The notes beneath the pieces were generated by a model that saw nothing but the letters and a program-made list of their open reading frames with translations, searched no databases and was not told where the DNA came from. Shown in pieces: positions 1-9,001 of a stretch of 64,000 nt of DNA. The DNA lies in assembly GCF_000332495.1 (NCBI RefSeq), contig NZ_AOGW02000006.1:248001-312000 (forward strand), in the 5' to 3' direction. Both the position numbers and the translations under genes were made by a program. Positions within the stretch are counted from its first letter, which is position 1. Every line of letters starts with the position of its first letter. Source of the DNA: Leptospira terpstrae serovar Hualin str. LT 11-33 = ATCC 700639 (GTDB taxonomy: Bacteria > Spirochaetota > Leptospiria > Leptospirales > Leptospiraceae).

Positions 1-49
1 TTGTGCTCGCGTAGCGAGCAGGGATCACACCTAGGATTTGGTCGGACAT
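1..49 (-). CDS. kdsB: 3-deoxy-manno-octulosonate cytidylyltransferase (KdsB), N-terminal fragment cut by window edge
   Basis: The minus strand from base 49 reads MSDQILGVIPARYAST and runs off the left edge. This is the start of the CMP-KDO synthetase family, whose N-terminal nucleotide-binding signature is IPARYASTR-L-PGKPL. KdsB activates KDO with CTP in the cytoplasm for lipopolysaccharide inner-core synthesis. The start lies 4 bases after the fliL stop codon, so it is probably the last gene I can see of the flagellar operon. Only 16 codons are present, but the motif is very characteristic. Confidence 0.85.
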   Translation of the reverse strand, partial: MSDQILGVIPARYAST

Positions 50-53
50 AGTC

Positions 54-581
54 CTAGTTTACCAAGAACTCGGTAAAGTAAACCTCTTTGATTTTTCCAT
101 TTGTCAAAATGTGATTTAAGTGGGCTTTGATCTCCTCACGTAAATCCAATTGGTTGGTAATGGATTTTAAATCATCTTTTGTTTTACGAGCAATGACTAA
201 GTTGATAATGTTTTGCATTTGAGCCACACGTGCGGCAAGTTCCGCAGAAAGTGCTGGTTGGCCTGATTCAAATCCAAGTGACATTTTTAACTTAACAAAG
301 TGTGATTCACCAACATCCGAAGTATTTACTCTAAATTCTTCTTGAAATGTGTAAACTTCCAAAGGAGGGGGAGCTTTCACAAGAGAGATATTCTTTTGTT
401 GTTTGAACACACTCGTTGCCGTCTTTTGAGCAACAAACATCGATATAACGGTTACAATGATAATCCCGAAAATTGCTGCAGCGATGTACAATAACCATTT
501 TACAATGGGGGACATCCCTGCAGAGGCGGAACTACCTTCGGCTAACCCACCTTCTTCTTCATCTACTTCACGGTCACCCAT
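54..581 (-). CDS. fliL: Flagellar basal-body-associated protein FliL
   Basis: A 175-residue single-pass inner-membrane protein. An acidic cytoplasmic N-terminus of about 25 residues is followed by one transmembrane helix (about 27-51) and a periplasmic FliL domain. The domain ends in the family pattern LREEIKAHLN, GKIKEVYFTEFLV. FliL sits around the stator units and supports torque and stator recruitment. It starts one base after the motB stop and ends just before kdsB, so it is translationally linked to the stator genes. Family assignment is firm from length, topology and the C-terminal signature. Confidence 0.93.
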   Translation of the reverse strand: MGDREVDEEEGGLAEGSSASAGMSPIVKWLLYIAAAIFGIIIVTVISMFVAQKTATSVFKQQKNISLVKAPPPLEVYTFQEEFRVNTSDVGESHFVKLKMSLGFESGQPALSAELAARVAQMQNIINLVIARKTKDDLKSITNQLDLREEIKAHLNHILTNGKIKEVYFTEFLVN

Positions 582-582
582 G

Positions 583-1416
583 TTAAAATTCTCCTTCTAC
601 ATTTGTTTCAGTGTTCGGTAAACGAGTGTCAGGTAAGCCGTATTTGCTTTCCCCTGGCGCACGTTTTGTAGACTTCTCGGTTAGGATGATGATATCCACT
701 CTTCGGTTGAAAGCTTTAGCTTCCGGTGTACCTTCATTTTCTAATACAAGAGGTCTATAGGATCCAAAACTTACAGCTTGGAACCAACTTGGTTCAATTT
801 CTTCGGAATTGATCATAAATACAGTAGCATTGACAGCTCGAGCTCCCGCCAAATCCCAGTTATTGATATATTCTCTTTCTTCTCTTCCGGGTCGGTTCAC
901 AGGATTGACAGCATCATCATCACTATGTCCTTCCACTCGAACAAATCGTTCGAGTCCTTTGATAAGACCCGCCGCCTTACGTAACGTTTCTCGAATGGTT
1001 GGTGTTAAGATCGCGGAACCTGGATAAAAATAATCAGCACCAACAAGAGAGATCACAAGTCCTCTTTCATTTTCAGAAATACGAACTTTTCCAGCTTCTA
1101 CTTCCGGTTTAAACACTTCATGAGCATCTTTTTTTGCTTTGGAAAGGTTACGTCCCACAACTTGAGAAGGTAGGGATTCAATTTGCATACCCATCTCTTC
1201 TAATGAACCTTTGGAAAGAGTTTGTCCCCCAGTGAAAAATCCTGTTGTGGATTTGAATGCAGATAGAATGATCTGCATCTCCTTTGCATCAGTTTTTCCT
1301 GTTGTATACAAAAGGATAAAGAAACAAAGAAGAAGTGTCACCATGTCCCCGTAAGTTGCCATGAACTCGGGAACTTTTTGGATACACTCAGGACATTTTT
1401 CTTTTTTAGACGCCAT
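583..1416 (-). CDS. motB: Flagellar stator protein MotB
   Basis: A 277-residue stator subunit. The only transmembrane helix (about 20-40) begins ATYGDMVTLLLCFF, where Asp24 is the conserved ion-binding aspartate. A plug/linker region follows, then an OmpA-like peptidoglycan-binding domain (about 125-260) with VEGHSDDDA, NWDLAGARA and NRRVDI. MotB anchors the MotA/MotB channel to peptidoglycan so that ion flow turns the periplasmic flagella. It lies 10 bases downstream of motA. All key residues are present, in contrast to the MotB-like protein at 61559-62296. Confidence 0.96.
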   Translation of the reverse strand: MASKKEKCPECIQKVPEFMATYGDMVTLLLCFFILLYTTGKTDAKEMQIILSAFKSTTGFFTGGQTLSKGSLEEMGMQIESLPSQVVGRNLSKAKKDAHEVFKPEVEAGKVRISENERGLVISLVGADYFYPGSAILTPTIRETLRKAAGLIKGLERFVRVEGHSDDDAVNPVNRPGREEREYINNWDLAGARAVNATVFMINSEEIEPSWFQAVSFGSYRPLVLENEGTPEAKAFNRRVDIIILTEKSTKRAPGESKYGLPDTRLPNTETNVEGEF

Positions 1417-1426
1417 GGTTTAGGTA

Positions 1427-2209
1427 TTAATCTCCGTCGTCTTTGAGTGCAGTTCTTTCTGCTGGAGTTAAGAAACTCGCCAACTTCTCTTTTACAATTC
1501 GTGGGTTGTCCCCAGATTGAATGGATAATGTTCCTTCTACCATCACTTGTTTGATTACCAGTTCATCTTCCGATCTTCTTGTAAGTTTTCTTACAACCGG
1601 CGCTGCAAATAAGTTTTGTGCTAACGATCCGTAAAGTGTTGTAATAAGGGCTGTCGCCATACCTTGTCCAATGGCACTCGCATCCCCACCACCTAAGTTC
1701 TTTAACATCCCCACAAGACCCACCAGGGTCCCAAGCATCCCAAACCCTGGCGCAAAACCAGCGTAAGCATCCCACCAAGCACGACCATAAGCATGCCTTG
1801 TAGCAGTGTTCCCAATTTCGGTTTCCATAATATTTCGAACCAGTTCTGGGTCTGTTCCATCCACAACCAGTTGGATTCCCTTCTTTAAAAATTCTTCAGG
1901 AAGTTCATTGATATCATCTTCTAATGCAAGAAGACCTTCCCTACGTGCCTTTTCAGAAAAACTAACAAGCGTTGTAATAAGACCAGGAAGGTCTGAGGGA
2001 GGATTTTGAAAGGCTTTTTTTGTAACGGCTCCCACCCCAATGGTGGAAGTCCAAGGGAAGGAAATGATCGTAGCGGCGGCGGCACCACCAAATGTAATCA
2101 TTACCGAGGGAATATCGATAAGGTCTGTTAATGCAAGACCCCCCGAAACCACCCCAAGTAACATCAAGGCCACTCCAAGGGCCAAACCAATGACTGTAGC
2201 TATATCCAT
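1427..2209 (-). CDS. motA: Flagellar motor stator protein MotA
   Basis: A 260-residue inner-membrane protein with the four-helix layout of MotA: two N-terminal helices (about 5-50), a large cytoplasmic loop that engages the rotor, and two helices at about 150-205 (FAPGFGMLGTLVGLVGML and the following TALITTLYGSLAQN). It forms the ion channel with MotB. The ribosome-binding sequence GAGGAAA overlaps the flbD stop codon, which couples the two genes. The gene order flbD-motA-motB-fliL is the standard spirochaete arrangement. Confidence 0.96.
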   Translation of the reverse strand: MDIATVIGLALGVALMLLGVVSGGLALTDLIDIPSVMITFGGAAAATIISFPWTSTIGVGAVTKKAFQNPPSDLPGLITTLVSFSEKARREGLLALEDDINELPEEFLKKGIQLVVDGTDPELVRNIMETEIGNTATRHAYGRAWWDAYAGFAPGFGMLGTLVGLVGMLKNLGGGDASAIGQGMATALITTLYGSLAQNLFAAPVVRKLTRRSEDELVIKQVMVEGTLSIQSGDNPRIVKEKLASFLTPAERTALKDDGD

Positions 2210-2222
2210 TTCTTATGTTTCC

Positions 2223-2429
2223 TCAGGCCTTCTCTATGACTCGGGGGAGACCATGGATCCTAGTTTTATAGGATACCACTTTTTCCACAACTTCCGCGAC
2301 AGGCTCTTGAACGATAAATTTCTTCTCATTCACAAGAGTGATGATCGTATCTGGATTTGCTTCGATAGTCTCAATTAAATCTGCATTGAGAACAAATTCC
2401 GCACCTTTGAGTCGATGTAATATGACCAG
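2223..2429 (-). CDS. flbD: Flagellar protein FlbD, CTG start codon
   Basis: On the minus strand, bases 2429 to 2223 encode about 68 residues beginning (M)VILHRLKGAEFVLNADLIE and ending in IHGLPRVIEKA. This matches FlbD, a small protein of spirochaete and epsilonproteobacterial flagellar operons whose exact role is unclear. No ATG, GTG or TTG is available at the right place. An in-frame TAG lies 24 bases upstream, and the codon that gives the family N-terminus is CTG, preceded by the strong Shine-Dalgarno-like run AGGGGGA. The stop overlaps the motA ribosome-binding site. Reading frame and family are clear; the exact start is inferred. Confidence 0.85.
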   Translation of the reverse strand: MVILHRLKGAEFVLNADLIETIEANPDTIITLVNEKKFIVQEPVAEVVEKVVSYKTRIHGLPRVIEKA

Positions 2430-2450
2430 GAGATCCCCCTTCAGAGATTT

Positions 2451-3530
2451 CTACTTATGTCTATCGACTACCTTTCGAATTTCGCTTACGAATTTTTCTT
2501 CAGTAAATCGATTGATGGAATTTTGGAAATCTCCGCGTTTGAAATGGATCTTTTCTGCCCTTTGGATGGCATCATTTAAGGATTTTACGGTCTGTTCTTT
2601 AAAAAATACCCCAGTTCTGTCCTCTTTCACCGACTCCAAGGCACCGCCTTTCCCATAGGCAATGACAGGTGTGGCGTAAGCCTGGGACTCCACCGGAGTG
2701 ATTCCAAAGTCTTCCATTCCGGGAAAAATAAATCCACGGGCTTTTTTGTAGAGTTCCACCACTTCGGTGCGAGGGAGGCCCTTTTTCCAAAGGATGTTTT
2801 TTGGTAAATTTTTGACCAATTTTCCTTCATCCTGACCACCACCGACAAGGATGAGTGGTTTTCCATTTTCGCGGAAAGCTTCGATGGCTAGGTCAATTTT
2901 TTTATAAGGAGCAAACGCCGAAACCATCAAATAATAATCATCTTTAGATACATCATTCACTCGGAAGTCTTGGGGTAAACAAGGAGGATACACAATTTTG
3001 TAATCACGCCGATAGTATTTTTGAATTCTTCTTCCCACAAAATGCGAGTTACATGTAAAATAATCCACACGGTTTGCCGATGCAGCATCCCATGTGCGAA
3101 GGTAGTTGGCGATGGATTGTAATAGAAAAAACTTAAAACCTTTTCTTGCGGGAAAATAATCATAATACATATCCCAAACATAACGCATGGGGCTATGGAT
3201 ATAACTTAAATGAAAAGTATCGGGATGGGGAATGACACCTTTGGCCACACAGTGTGAAGAACTAATCACTACATCATACCCTTTTAAATCCAATGACTCA
3301 ATGGCAGTAGGGAATACAGGTAAGTAGTACCTATAGTATTTTTCTTTAAAGGGAAGATTATTAGTAAAGGCCGTTGTGATCTTTCGATTTTCAATCCTTT
3401 CGTTTAGTTTTCCTTTGGAATAAAAAAGAGTAAATAAATCCGCTTCGGGAAATGCTTTTAATAAACTATCGAGTACTATTTCCCCACCGCGCATACCGGT
3501 GAGCCAATCATGTATAATTGCAACTTTCAT
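2451..3530 (-). CDS. Glycosyltransferase family 4 protein
   Basis: A 359-residue GT-B fold glycosyltransferase. The N-terminal half starts MKVAIIHDWLTGMRGGE, the glycine-rich acceptor-side loop of GT4 enzymes. The C-terminal half holds the nucleotide-sugar site, with LVGGGQDEGKL (about 250) and the E-x7-E motif in GMEDFGITPVESQAYATPVI (about 297). It probably transfers a sugar, possibly mannose, to a surface polysaccharide or lipid at the cytoplasmic membrane; donor and acceptor cannot be read from sequence. Its start codon overlaps the upstream MCE gene stop (TAATG), so the two are coupled, and flbD follows closely. Confidence 0.85.
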   Translation of the reverse strand: MKVAIIHDWLTGMRGGEIVLDSLLKAFPEADLFTLFYSKGKLNERIENRKITTAFTNNLPFKEKYYRYYLPVFPTAIESLDLKGYDVVISSSHCVAKGVIPHPDTFHLSYIHSPMRYVWDMYYDYFPARKGFKFFLLQSIANYLRTWDAASANRVDYFTCNSHFVGRRIQKYYRRDYKIVYPPCLPQDFRVNDVSKDDYYLMVSAFAPYKKIDLAIEAFRENGKPLILVGGGQDEGKLVKNLPKNILWKKGLPRTEVVELYKKARGFIFPGMEDFGITPVESQAYATPVIAYGKGGALESVKEDRTGVFFKEQTVKSLNDAIQRAEKIHFKRGDFQNSINRFTEEKFVSEIRKVVDRHK

Positions 3531-4324
3531 TATTCTTGTGGTCCAATCCTTCTTCCCGTAATTGGCGTTGTACGTCCGTAATACGATGCAGTAATTAAAA
3601 ATGGAATCGGCATGGTGTTCTCTAAATTTCGGGAACTTTCCATATAACGCCTTCCTTCTTTTCCTATCGCTTCTGCGTCCTTAATTGTCGCAAGAAGTTC
3701 ATCATACATTTCAGTTTCGCCAATCAATTTGGGAATTGTGCCTTCTGTATGATTTAATTTATCGGAGATAGAACGAAAATCCAATGTGATTTGCCTGAGG
3801 TCCGATCGATTTTCTTCCATAGTGACTGAGGTTGCCTTAAAAAAATCATCAAAATACCGAGCCGAAGGCAGATAATCAGGTGTTTTTTCCCCTTCACGAA
3901 AAGTCGGTTTAAAAAAGGGACGTTTCCCATCGGAACTTCCTGGATTGATATTAATGATCCTTCCGGAAAACAAAGTGATGGTTTGAAAATCCACTTCATA
4001 ATTGTCCCAAAGTGTGAGTGGATCTTCCAAGGCAATATGGAGCTCAATCGCATGATCCATGTTATGGTCTAAAAATCGACGATCCGGTACATCGATGAGT
4101 GGCCTGGAATCTATATGGGCAACATACCCTTTTTGAATTCCTAAAATTCGTACCTCAGTTCCTTCTTTGATTCCATCAATTCTAGAGTAAAAAAGGGATA
4201 ACCGATAAGGATATTTTTTGGCAGGACGATCTGGTTCAATGACGGTAGTGAAAAAAGCAAAGACCAAAATAGAAAAAAAAACGATTCCTGTTAGGGCTTC
4301 CTTAGATAACTTTTTTGATTTCAC
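3530..4324 (-). CDS. MCE/MlaD-family lipid transport protein
   Basis: A 264-residue protein with an N-terminal membrane anchor (about 12-28) followed by an MCE (MlaD) domain at about 38-115, recognisable by SLFYSRIDGIKEGTEVRILGI. A C-terminal helical region (about 160-235) follows. MCE proteins form rings that carry phospholipids between the inner and outer membrane, normally with an MlaE permease and MlaF ATPase, neither of which is in this window. The gene is first in the minus-strand run leading into glycosyltransferase-flbD-mot, 52-70 bases from the divergent oxidoreductase. I would not assign a mla gene letter. Confidence 0.8.
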   Translation of the reverse strand: MKSKKLSKEALTGIVFFSILVFAFFTTVIEPDRPAKKYPYRLSLFYSRIDGIKEGTEVRILGIQKGYVAHIDSRPLIDVPDRRFLDHNMDHAIELHIALEDPLTLWDNYEVDFQTITLFSGRIININPGSSDGKRPFFKPTFREGEKTPDYLPSARYFDDFFKATSVTMEENRSDLRQITLDFRSISDKLNHTEGTIPKLIGETEMYDELLATIKDAEAIGKEGRRYMESSRNLENTMPIPFLITASYYGRTTPITGRRIGPQE

Positions 4325-4394
4325 GGCAGACTTAAAATTTTTCCGTTGAAAGAAAGAGTTGGCAAGCAGATTTTAAATGACTGAATGGGATGAG

Positions 4395-5375
4395 ATGAAA
4401 GCAGTCACCATCCTAAAATACGACGAATCCGAACCCCAATTAGAACTTAGGGAAAAAGAAATTCCTACACCGAAAGAGAATGAAGTTCGGATCAAAATCC
4501 ATCTTTCACCAATTAACCCCTCTGACTTAATGTTCATTCGCGGGCTCTATGGTTTCAAAAAAAAAGCACCTGTGTCTGCAGGATTTGAAGCTAGCGGAGT
4601 TGTCGATGCCGTGGGAAGTGCCATCAAAACTTTAAAAGTGGGAATGAATGTCTCCTGTGTAGCTCCGCAAAATGATGGGTCTTGGGCAGAATATATGATC
4701 ACTACCGAAGACAACTGTTTACCGTTAGTTGACGGAGTGACTCTTGACGAAGGATCTAGTTTTTTTGTAAACCCAATGACTGCTTGGGCCATGGTTTCTC
4801 GTTGTACAAAAGAAGGACATCCTGCTATGATCCAAACTGCTGCTGCCAGCGCTCTTGGTAAAATGGTAGTGCGACTTTGTAAAGAACGTGGAATTCCACT
4901 TATCAATATTGTAAGAAAAAAAGAACAAGAAGACAGCCTTCTTGCCATTGGAGCAGAAAATATACTCAACTCCTCTTCACCCAATTACCAAAAAGAATTA
5001 TATAAAATTTCTAAAAAACTAAACGCGACTTATGCAATTGATGCAGTGGCCGGAGAAACTGCACAATCCCTTGTGGAATGTATGCCTTATGGCTCAAAAG
5101 TTGTTTGTTACGGTGCTTTGTCCGAAAAACCATTTGCGGTCAATGCGGGAATTATGTTATTCCAAAACAAAAAGATCGAAGGGTTTTGGTTATCTTCTTG
5201 GATCTATGAAATTGGATTGGAAGAATTTCAAAAACAAGCAAAAGAAGCACAGAAATTTTTAAAAACTGTTTTCCAAACCAAAATCAACAAACGATTTAAA
5301 TTTGAAGAATACAAAGAAGGTTTGGAGTTTTATAAACAACATATGACCGAAGGGAAGGTAGTATTTGGTCCGTAG
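4395..5375 (+). CDS. Zinc-binding-dehydrogenase-like (MDR superfamily) NAD(P)H oxidoreductase
   Basis: A medium-chain dehydrogenase/reductase of about 326 residues, starting MKAVTILKYDE. The N-terminal GroES-like domain (about 20-120) contains INPSDLMFIRG and GFEASGVVDAVG; the C-terminal Rossmann domain (about 130-290) contains the segment QTAAASALGKMVVRLC. The Cys/His ligands for catalytic zinc are absent, so it resembles quinone oxidoreductases or enoyl reductases more than zinc alcohol dehydrogenases. An in-frame ATG at 4377 would add 6 residues; 4395 is preferred because GGGATGAG precedes it and the family N-terminus fits. Its 3' end overlaps the next gene. The substrate is unknown. Confidence 0.8.
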   Translation: MKAVTILKYDESEPQLELREKEIPTPKENEVRIKIHLSPINPSDLMFIRGLYGFKKKAPVSAGFEASGVVDAVGSAIKTLKVGMNVSCVAPQNDGSWAEYMITTEDNCLPLVDGVTLDEGSSFFVNPMTAWAMVSRCTKEGHPAMIQTAAASALGKMVVRLCKERGIPLINIVRKKEQEDSLLAIGAENILNSSSPNYQKELYKISKKLNATYAIDAVAGETAQSLVECMPYGSKVVCYGALSEKPFAVNAGIMLFQNKKIEGFWLSSWIYEIGLEEFQKQAKEAQKFLKTVFQTKINKRFKFEEYKEGLEFYKQHMTEGKVVFGP

Positions 5376-5895
5376 AATTTTATTTATATTCGCATTCGTA
5401 TCTTCCTTTTCGTTCACTCATTGTTTCGGTGATACAAAGAAGAATTTAGAAAGCCTAAAGGCGTGTAAGTTTGATTTGGTGGATGTTCGTGTGGACTTAA
5501 AACCAAATCCAAACTTTCCGTTAATTCCTTTAGTGGATTTGTATCCGCAAGTTTCTGTTGAGAATCCTAACGATACCAAGGTGAGTATTTACAAATTTGA
5601 TTTGGAAATCCAACTCATCACTGCGAATGGAAAAGAATACATTGGAAAACTTCAAAACGAAACTCCTCTCGAAGTGGAACCAATTTCGAAGTCAACGGTA
5701 GTTCTGAAACTCATTCCCGAACAAAAACAATCCATCCTCCCTAAACTTTTACTTTTAGCAAGACAACTATCTGAAGCGGCAAGACGCGGAGAAGATGCTG
5801 AGTTTGAAATTTATGGAACTGTCGAAGTGGATAGTGTGTTTGGAAAACTTCCCATTCCCGTTCGGGAAATCTCTCGGATCAAACTTAAAAAATGA
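5365..5895 (+). CDS. Putative lipoprotein with LEA14-like fold
   Basis: A 176-residue exported protein with a TTG start (preceded by AAGGGAAGG) that overlaps the upstream oxidoreductase gene by 11 bases. A hydrophobic signal ends SFSFTHC, a plausible loose spirochaetal lipobox with Cys20. The mature part contains VSVENPNDTKVSIYKFDLEI, the pattern of the water-stress/hypersensitive (WHy, LEA-14) beta-sandwich domain. It would sit on a membrane facing the periplasm or surface; its function is unknown. The next gene starts within its stop codon (ATGA). Confidence 0.6.
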   Translation: MVRRILFIFAFVSSFSFTHCFGDTKKNLESLKACKFDLVDVRVDLKPNPNFPLIPLVDLYPQVSVENPNDTKVSIYKFDLEIQLITANGKEYIGKLQNETPLEVEPISKSTVVLKLIPEQKQSILPKLLLLARQLSEAARRGEDAEFEIYGTVEVDSVFGKLPIPVREISRIKLKK

Positions 5896-6200
5896 AATGG
5901 TTTGTTTCGAGGGTATGGACCCTCTTTGTTTTCGCAGGGTTTTCTTTCCTTTGCATCCAAAATCGTGATGATTTGTTTTATTCCGGTAAAGAAGGAAACC
6001 AAAAAATCTTTGAAGCTTATGCGTTAAAAAATTCAGCCTGTGGAACAAACAAATTACCTGGAACTCTTGTATTAGGTAGAGCCAAAATTGATGAACTTCA
6101 ACTTTGTTTTCGAGCCATTGAACTAATCGATTGTGCGACCTGGAACACGGAAGGATATCTTCCTGACTCCTGTAAGGCAATTAATACGAGTTTTCGATAG
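5892..6200 (+). CDS. Small exported protein of unknown function
   Basis: A 102-residue protein with an N-terminal hydrophobic stretch (about 5-22, ending FSFLC) that may be a lipoprotein signal. It is followed by a short polar domain with four further cysteines (SACGTN, LQLCFRA, IDCATW, DSCKA), suggesting two disulphides in the periplasm. It overlaps the preceding gene by four bases (ATGA) and is followed two bases later by the next gene, so all three are translated together. I do not recognise the family. Confidence 0.6.
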   Translation: MKWFVSRVWTLFVFAGFSFLCIQNRDDLFYSGKEGNQKIFEAYALKNSACGTNKLPGTLVLGRAKIDELQLCFRAIELIDCATWNTEGYLPDSCKAINTSFR

Positions 6201-6202
6201 TT

Positions 6203-6712
6203 ATGTGGCGTTATTTATTTGATTTATCCACAACGGAAATTTTTTTATTCGCATCACTTATGTTTGCTGGTATTTTCCTTCTCCTATTTGGAAAACTTAG
6301 AAAAAAAGAATCACCTAACAATCTAAAATCTAAACAAGGATCTGGTTCGGAAGATCCATCCAACTCTTCTGCAGGAAAATCCAAAAAGGATTCTAAGTCG
6401 GCAAAAGACACCAATCTTAAGGTCATGGAAATTTTTGATTATAATGGAACCAAAATCCTCCACCAAGACGGGGCTTACACCGTTAACGACCAAGGGGTAG
6501 TTACCAACTATATGAATTGGAATCTCCTTCCTGCCAAATACCAAAAGATGGTAAAGGAATTGGATAACAGATCTTTAGGAGAGAAAGGTGAGGATTATTT
6601 TTTAGAAATGATCAATGGATTTTACTATGTGTCTTTGCCGGGAGGAAAGAAAAAAAGATACGATTCTATCCAAAGTATCCCGGCTGACATTCGCAAACGA
6701 TTGGGAGTTTAA
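6203..6712 (+). CDS. Membrane-anchored protein of unknown function
   Basis: A 169-residue protein with one N-terminal transmembrane helix (about 10-30, IFLFASLMFAGIFLLLFG). A charged serine/lysine-rich linker (about 33-72) leads to a compact domain rich in aromatic residues (about 75-169), with IFDYNGTKILHQDGAYTVND and FYYVSLPGGKKKRYDSIQSI. The domain probably lies in the cytoplasm. It is last in the plus-strand set from 4395 and converges on the desaturase, with a perfect 12-base palindrome GAGTTTAAACTC across its stop. Family unknown. Confidence 0.6.
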   Translation: MWRYLFDLSTTEIFLFASLMFAGIFLLLFGKLRKKESPNNLKSKQGSGSEDPSNSSAGKSKKDSKSAKDTNLKVMEIFDYNGTKILHQDGAYTVNDQGVVTNYMNWNLLPAKYQKMVKELDNRSLGEKGEDYFLEMINGFYYVSLPGGKKKRYDSIQSIPADIRKRLGV

Positions 6713-6716
6713 ACTC

Positions 6717-7652
6717 TTAAGTAGAAAGTACTCCTACCTTATTCTTTAACTTTGCCGTTTGTTTTTCCTGGCGCAGAATTTGTTTTAACTTTTTTTGTTC
6801 GCCGTCACGAACTAAACCCTCTTCCAAAACTTTCTTTGGTGGTTTTTTTAAGTCCCAAACAATTCCAAACCAACTGAGTGCCTTTAAAATATAATAAGAG
6901 AAATCCACCTCATACCAATAGAAACCTTGGTTCGCAGAAGAACAGTAGTAGTGGTGGTTGTTATGCCAACCTTCGCCCATAGTGAGTAGGGCAAGCCATA
7001 GGTTATTTTTACTAGTGTCTCTGGAATCGTAACGAACTGATCCATACACATGAGAAAGTGAATTGATGGTCCAGGTGGCATGTCCGAGGATAAATGTGGA
7101 CACAGCATATCCATAGACAAGCCAAGCCCAACCGCCAACGGCATAAAGCAATACCGCATAACTCAATGGCGCAATCCAATGGTGGCGATCTAGAAATCGA
7201 AGTTCTGGATACTTATAAAAATCAGGAATGAGTTTCGCTTCGTAATCGTTATAATCATCTCGGAGAAACCAAAACATATGGGAATACCAAAACCCTTTTC
7301 GACTAGGGGAATGGATGTCTTTTTCTGTATCAGAAAACTTGTGGTGGTTTCTGTGGTGAGCTGCCCACCAAAGAGGGCCTTTCTGCATGGCCATCGCCCC
7401 AATCCAAGCCAATACAAATTGAAAAACACGAGAGGTTTTGAAGGAAGCATGGGAAAAGTAACGATGGTAGGCGGCAGTAATTCCAAACATTCTTAAAAAA
7501 TAAGAACCAACAGCGACCCAAACGAGAGACCAAGAAAACGGAACAGTAAAAACAGTCAGTACAGTGGCCTGAACCAAAAAGAACAAAATAAGGAAAAGTA
7601 AAGGTGCCTGTTCTTTGACAACAGGTGTAACAGTAGAGGAAGAAGAATTCAT
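6717..7652 (-). CDS. Membrane fatty-acid (acyl-CoA delta-9 type) desaturase
   Basis: A 311-residue integral-membrane di-iron desaturase. The three histidine boxes of the stearoyl-CoA desaturase class are present: HRYFSH (about 63), HHRNHH (about 100) and HNNHHYY (about 233). Hydrophobic segments at about 17-55, 75-95 and 155-190 give the usual four helices. It introduces a double bond into saturated acyl chains using oxygen and reduced carrier, adjusting membrane fluidity. It is transcribed alone, divergent from lysC, which leaves about 100 bases for both promoters. The chain position of the double bond is inferred from the family. Confidence 0.9.
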   Translation of the reverse strand: MNSSSSTVTPVVKEQAPLLFLILFFLVQATVLTVFTVPFSWSLVWVAVGSYFLRMFGITAAYHRYFSHASFKTSRVFQFVLAWIGAMAMQKGPLWWAAHHRNHHKFSDTEKDIHSPSRKGFWYSHMFWFLRDDYNDYEAKLIPDFYKYPELRFLDRHHWIAPLSYAVLLYAVGGWAWLVYGYAVSTFILGHATWTINSLSHVYGSVRYDSRDTSKNNLWLALLTMGEGWHNNHHYYCSSANQGFYWYEVDFSYYILKALSWFGIVWDLKKPPKKVLEEGLVRDGEQKKLKQILRQEKQTAKLKNKVGVLST

Positions 7653-7756
7653 TCAAATAAACCTATACTTATTGGAGTCCCCTACTTGCGTTTGGTTGCA
7701 AAAAAATTCATTCTACTTGATTCCCGATTTGCTTGTAGCACCCTGTCCATAAACCC

Positions 7757-8971
7757 ATGTCATCGAAAATCGTTGTCCAAAAATACGGTGGAACCTCCGT
7801 TGGTGACACCACTAAAATCCAAAATGTGGCCAAACGGATCAAACGTTACCACGACGAAGGCCAAAAAGTTGCCGTTGTAGTTTCTGCAATGGGACATACT
7901 ACAGACGAACTTGTCGATTTGGCAGATCAGATTTCTAAAAATCCTCCAAAACGAGAAATGGACATGTTGCTCTCCACGGGCGAACAAGTGTCGATTGCTC
8001 TGCTTGCCATTGCATTGAATGAACTTGGAGTTCCTGCACAGTCCTTTACCGGCTCCCAATTAAAAATCTTAACCGATGGAAACTTTTCCAACGGAAAGAT
8101 CGAAATGATTGATCGTTCTCGGATCGACGAAGCGTTTAACAAAGGCAAGGTGGTCATTGTAGCCGGTTTCCAAGGAATTGATAAAGATGAAAATATTGTC
8201 ACCCTTGGTCGCGGAGGAAGTGATACATCGGCTGTGGCTCTTGCCGCCGCGCTTGGTGCGGATGAATGTGAAATTTATACAGATGTGGATGGTGTTTACA
8301 CTGCTGATCCACGCAAAATTCCAACGGCAAAGATGCACAAACAAATTACATACGAAGAGATGTTAGAACTGGCAAGCCTAGGGGCTGGAGTCCTTCACTC
8401 TCGGAGTGTAGAATTAGGTATGAACTATAACGTGGTCATCCACGTACGATCCAGTTTCCACGACAAACCGGGAACATTAGTGATGAGTGAGGACAAAATT
8501 ATGGAAAAAATGAAAGTAAGTGGAGTCACAGCAAAAGGTGACCAAGCCCGAGTAACCATTGCTGATGTAAAAGACAAACCGGGGATAGCTGCGGAGTTAT
8601 TTACTCAATTAGCAAATAAAGATGTGATCGTAGATGTGATTGTACAATCTTCGCCGAGAGATGGAATTAATACCATTTCCTTTACCATTGCCAAAAAAGA
8701 TCTTTCGGCTGCAAAACCAATCATAGAAACTTACGCAAAAGACCATGGAAATGGAAAGGCTGAATTTGATGAAAATATCTCTATCGTTTCTGCAGTGGGT
8801 GTTGGTATGAAATCACATGTCGGTGTGGCAGCAAAAATGTTCCAATCACTTGCGGAAAAAAATATCAACATTGAAATGATTTCCACATCCGAGATTAAAA
8901 TTTCCTGCGTCATCAAACAAAACCAAGCGGAAGATGCAGTAAAGGCTTTACATACCACGTTCATCGGGTAA
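7757..8971 (+). CDS. lysC: Aspartate kinase
   Basis: A 404-residue aspartokinase, the usual length of the single-function form. The N-terminal kinase domain (about 1-230) has [45 protein letters not shown] and LHSRSVELG; two ACT domains (about 265-404) provide allosteric feedback sites. It phosphorylates aspartate, the first step toward lysine/diaminopimelate, threonine and methionine. The gene is followed 12-30 bases later by the SurA-like gene and probably heads that operon. The ACT domains suggest end-product control by lysine or threonine. Confidence 0.96.
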   Translation: MSSKIVVQKYGGTSVGDTTKIQNVAKRIKRYHDEGQKVAVVVSAMGHTTDELVDLADQISKNPPKREMDMLLSTGEQVSIALLAIALNELGVPAQSFTGSQLKILTDGNFSNGKIEMIDRSRIDEAFNKGKVVIVAGFQGIDKDENIVTLGRGGSDTSAVALAAALGADECEIYTDVDGVYTADPRKIPTAKMHKQITYEEMLELASLGAGVLHSRSVELGMNYNVVIHVRSSFHDKPGTLVMSEDKIMEKMKVSGVTAKGDQARVTIADVKDKPGIAAELFTQLANKDVIVDVIVQSSPRDGINTISFTIAKKDLSAAKPIIETYAKDHGNGKAEFDENISIVSAVGVGMKSHVGVAAKMFQSLAEKNINIEMISTSEIKISCVIKQNQAEDAVKALHTTFIG

Positions 8972-9001
8972 GTTTACGACCGTATGCAAAAAGGATCACG
9001 A

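Noticed and set aside
6705..6716. Perfect 12-base palindrome GAGTTTAAACTC across a stop codon between convergent genes
   Set aside because: Too short and AT-rich to be a terminator, no flanking T tract, and a match of this size is expected by chance in a 64 kb AT-rich window.
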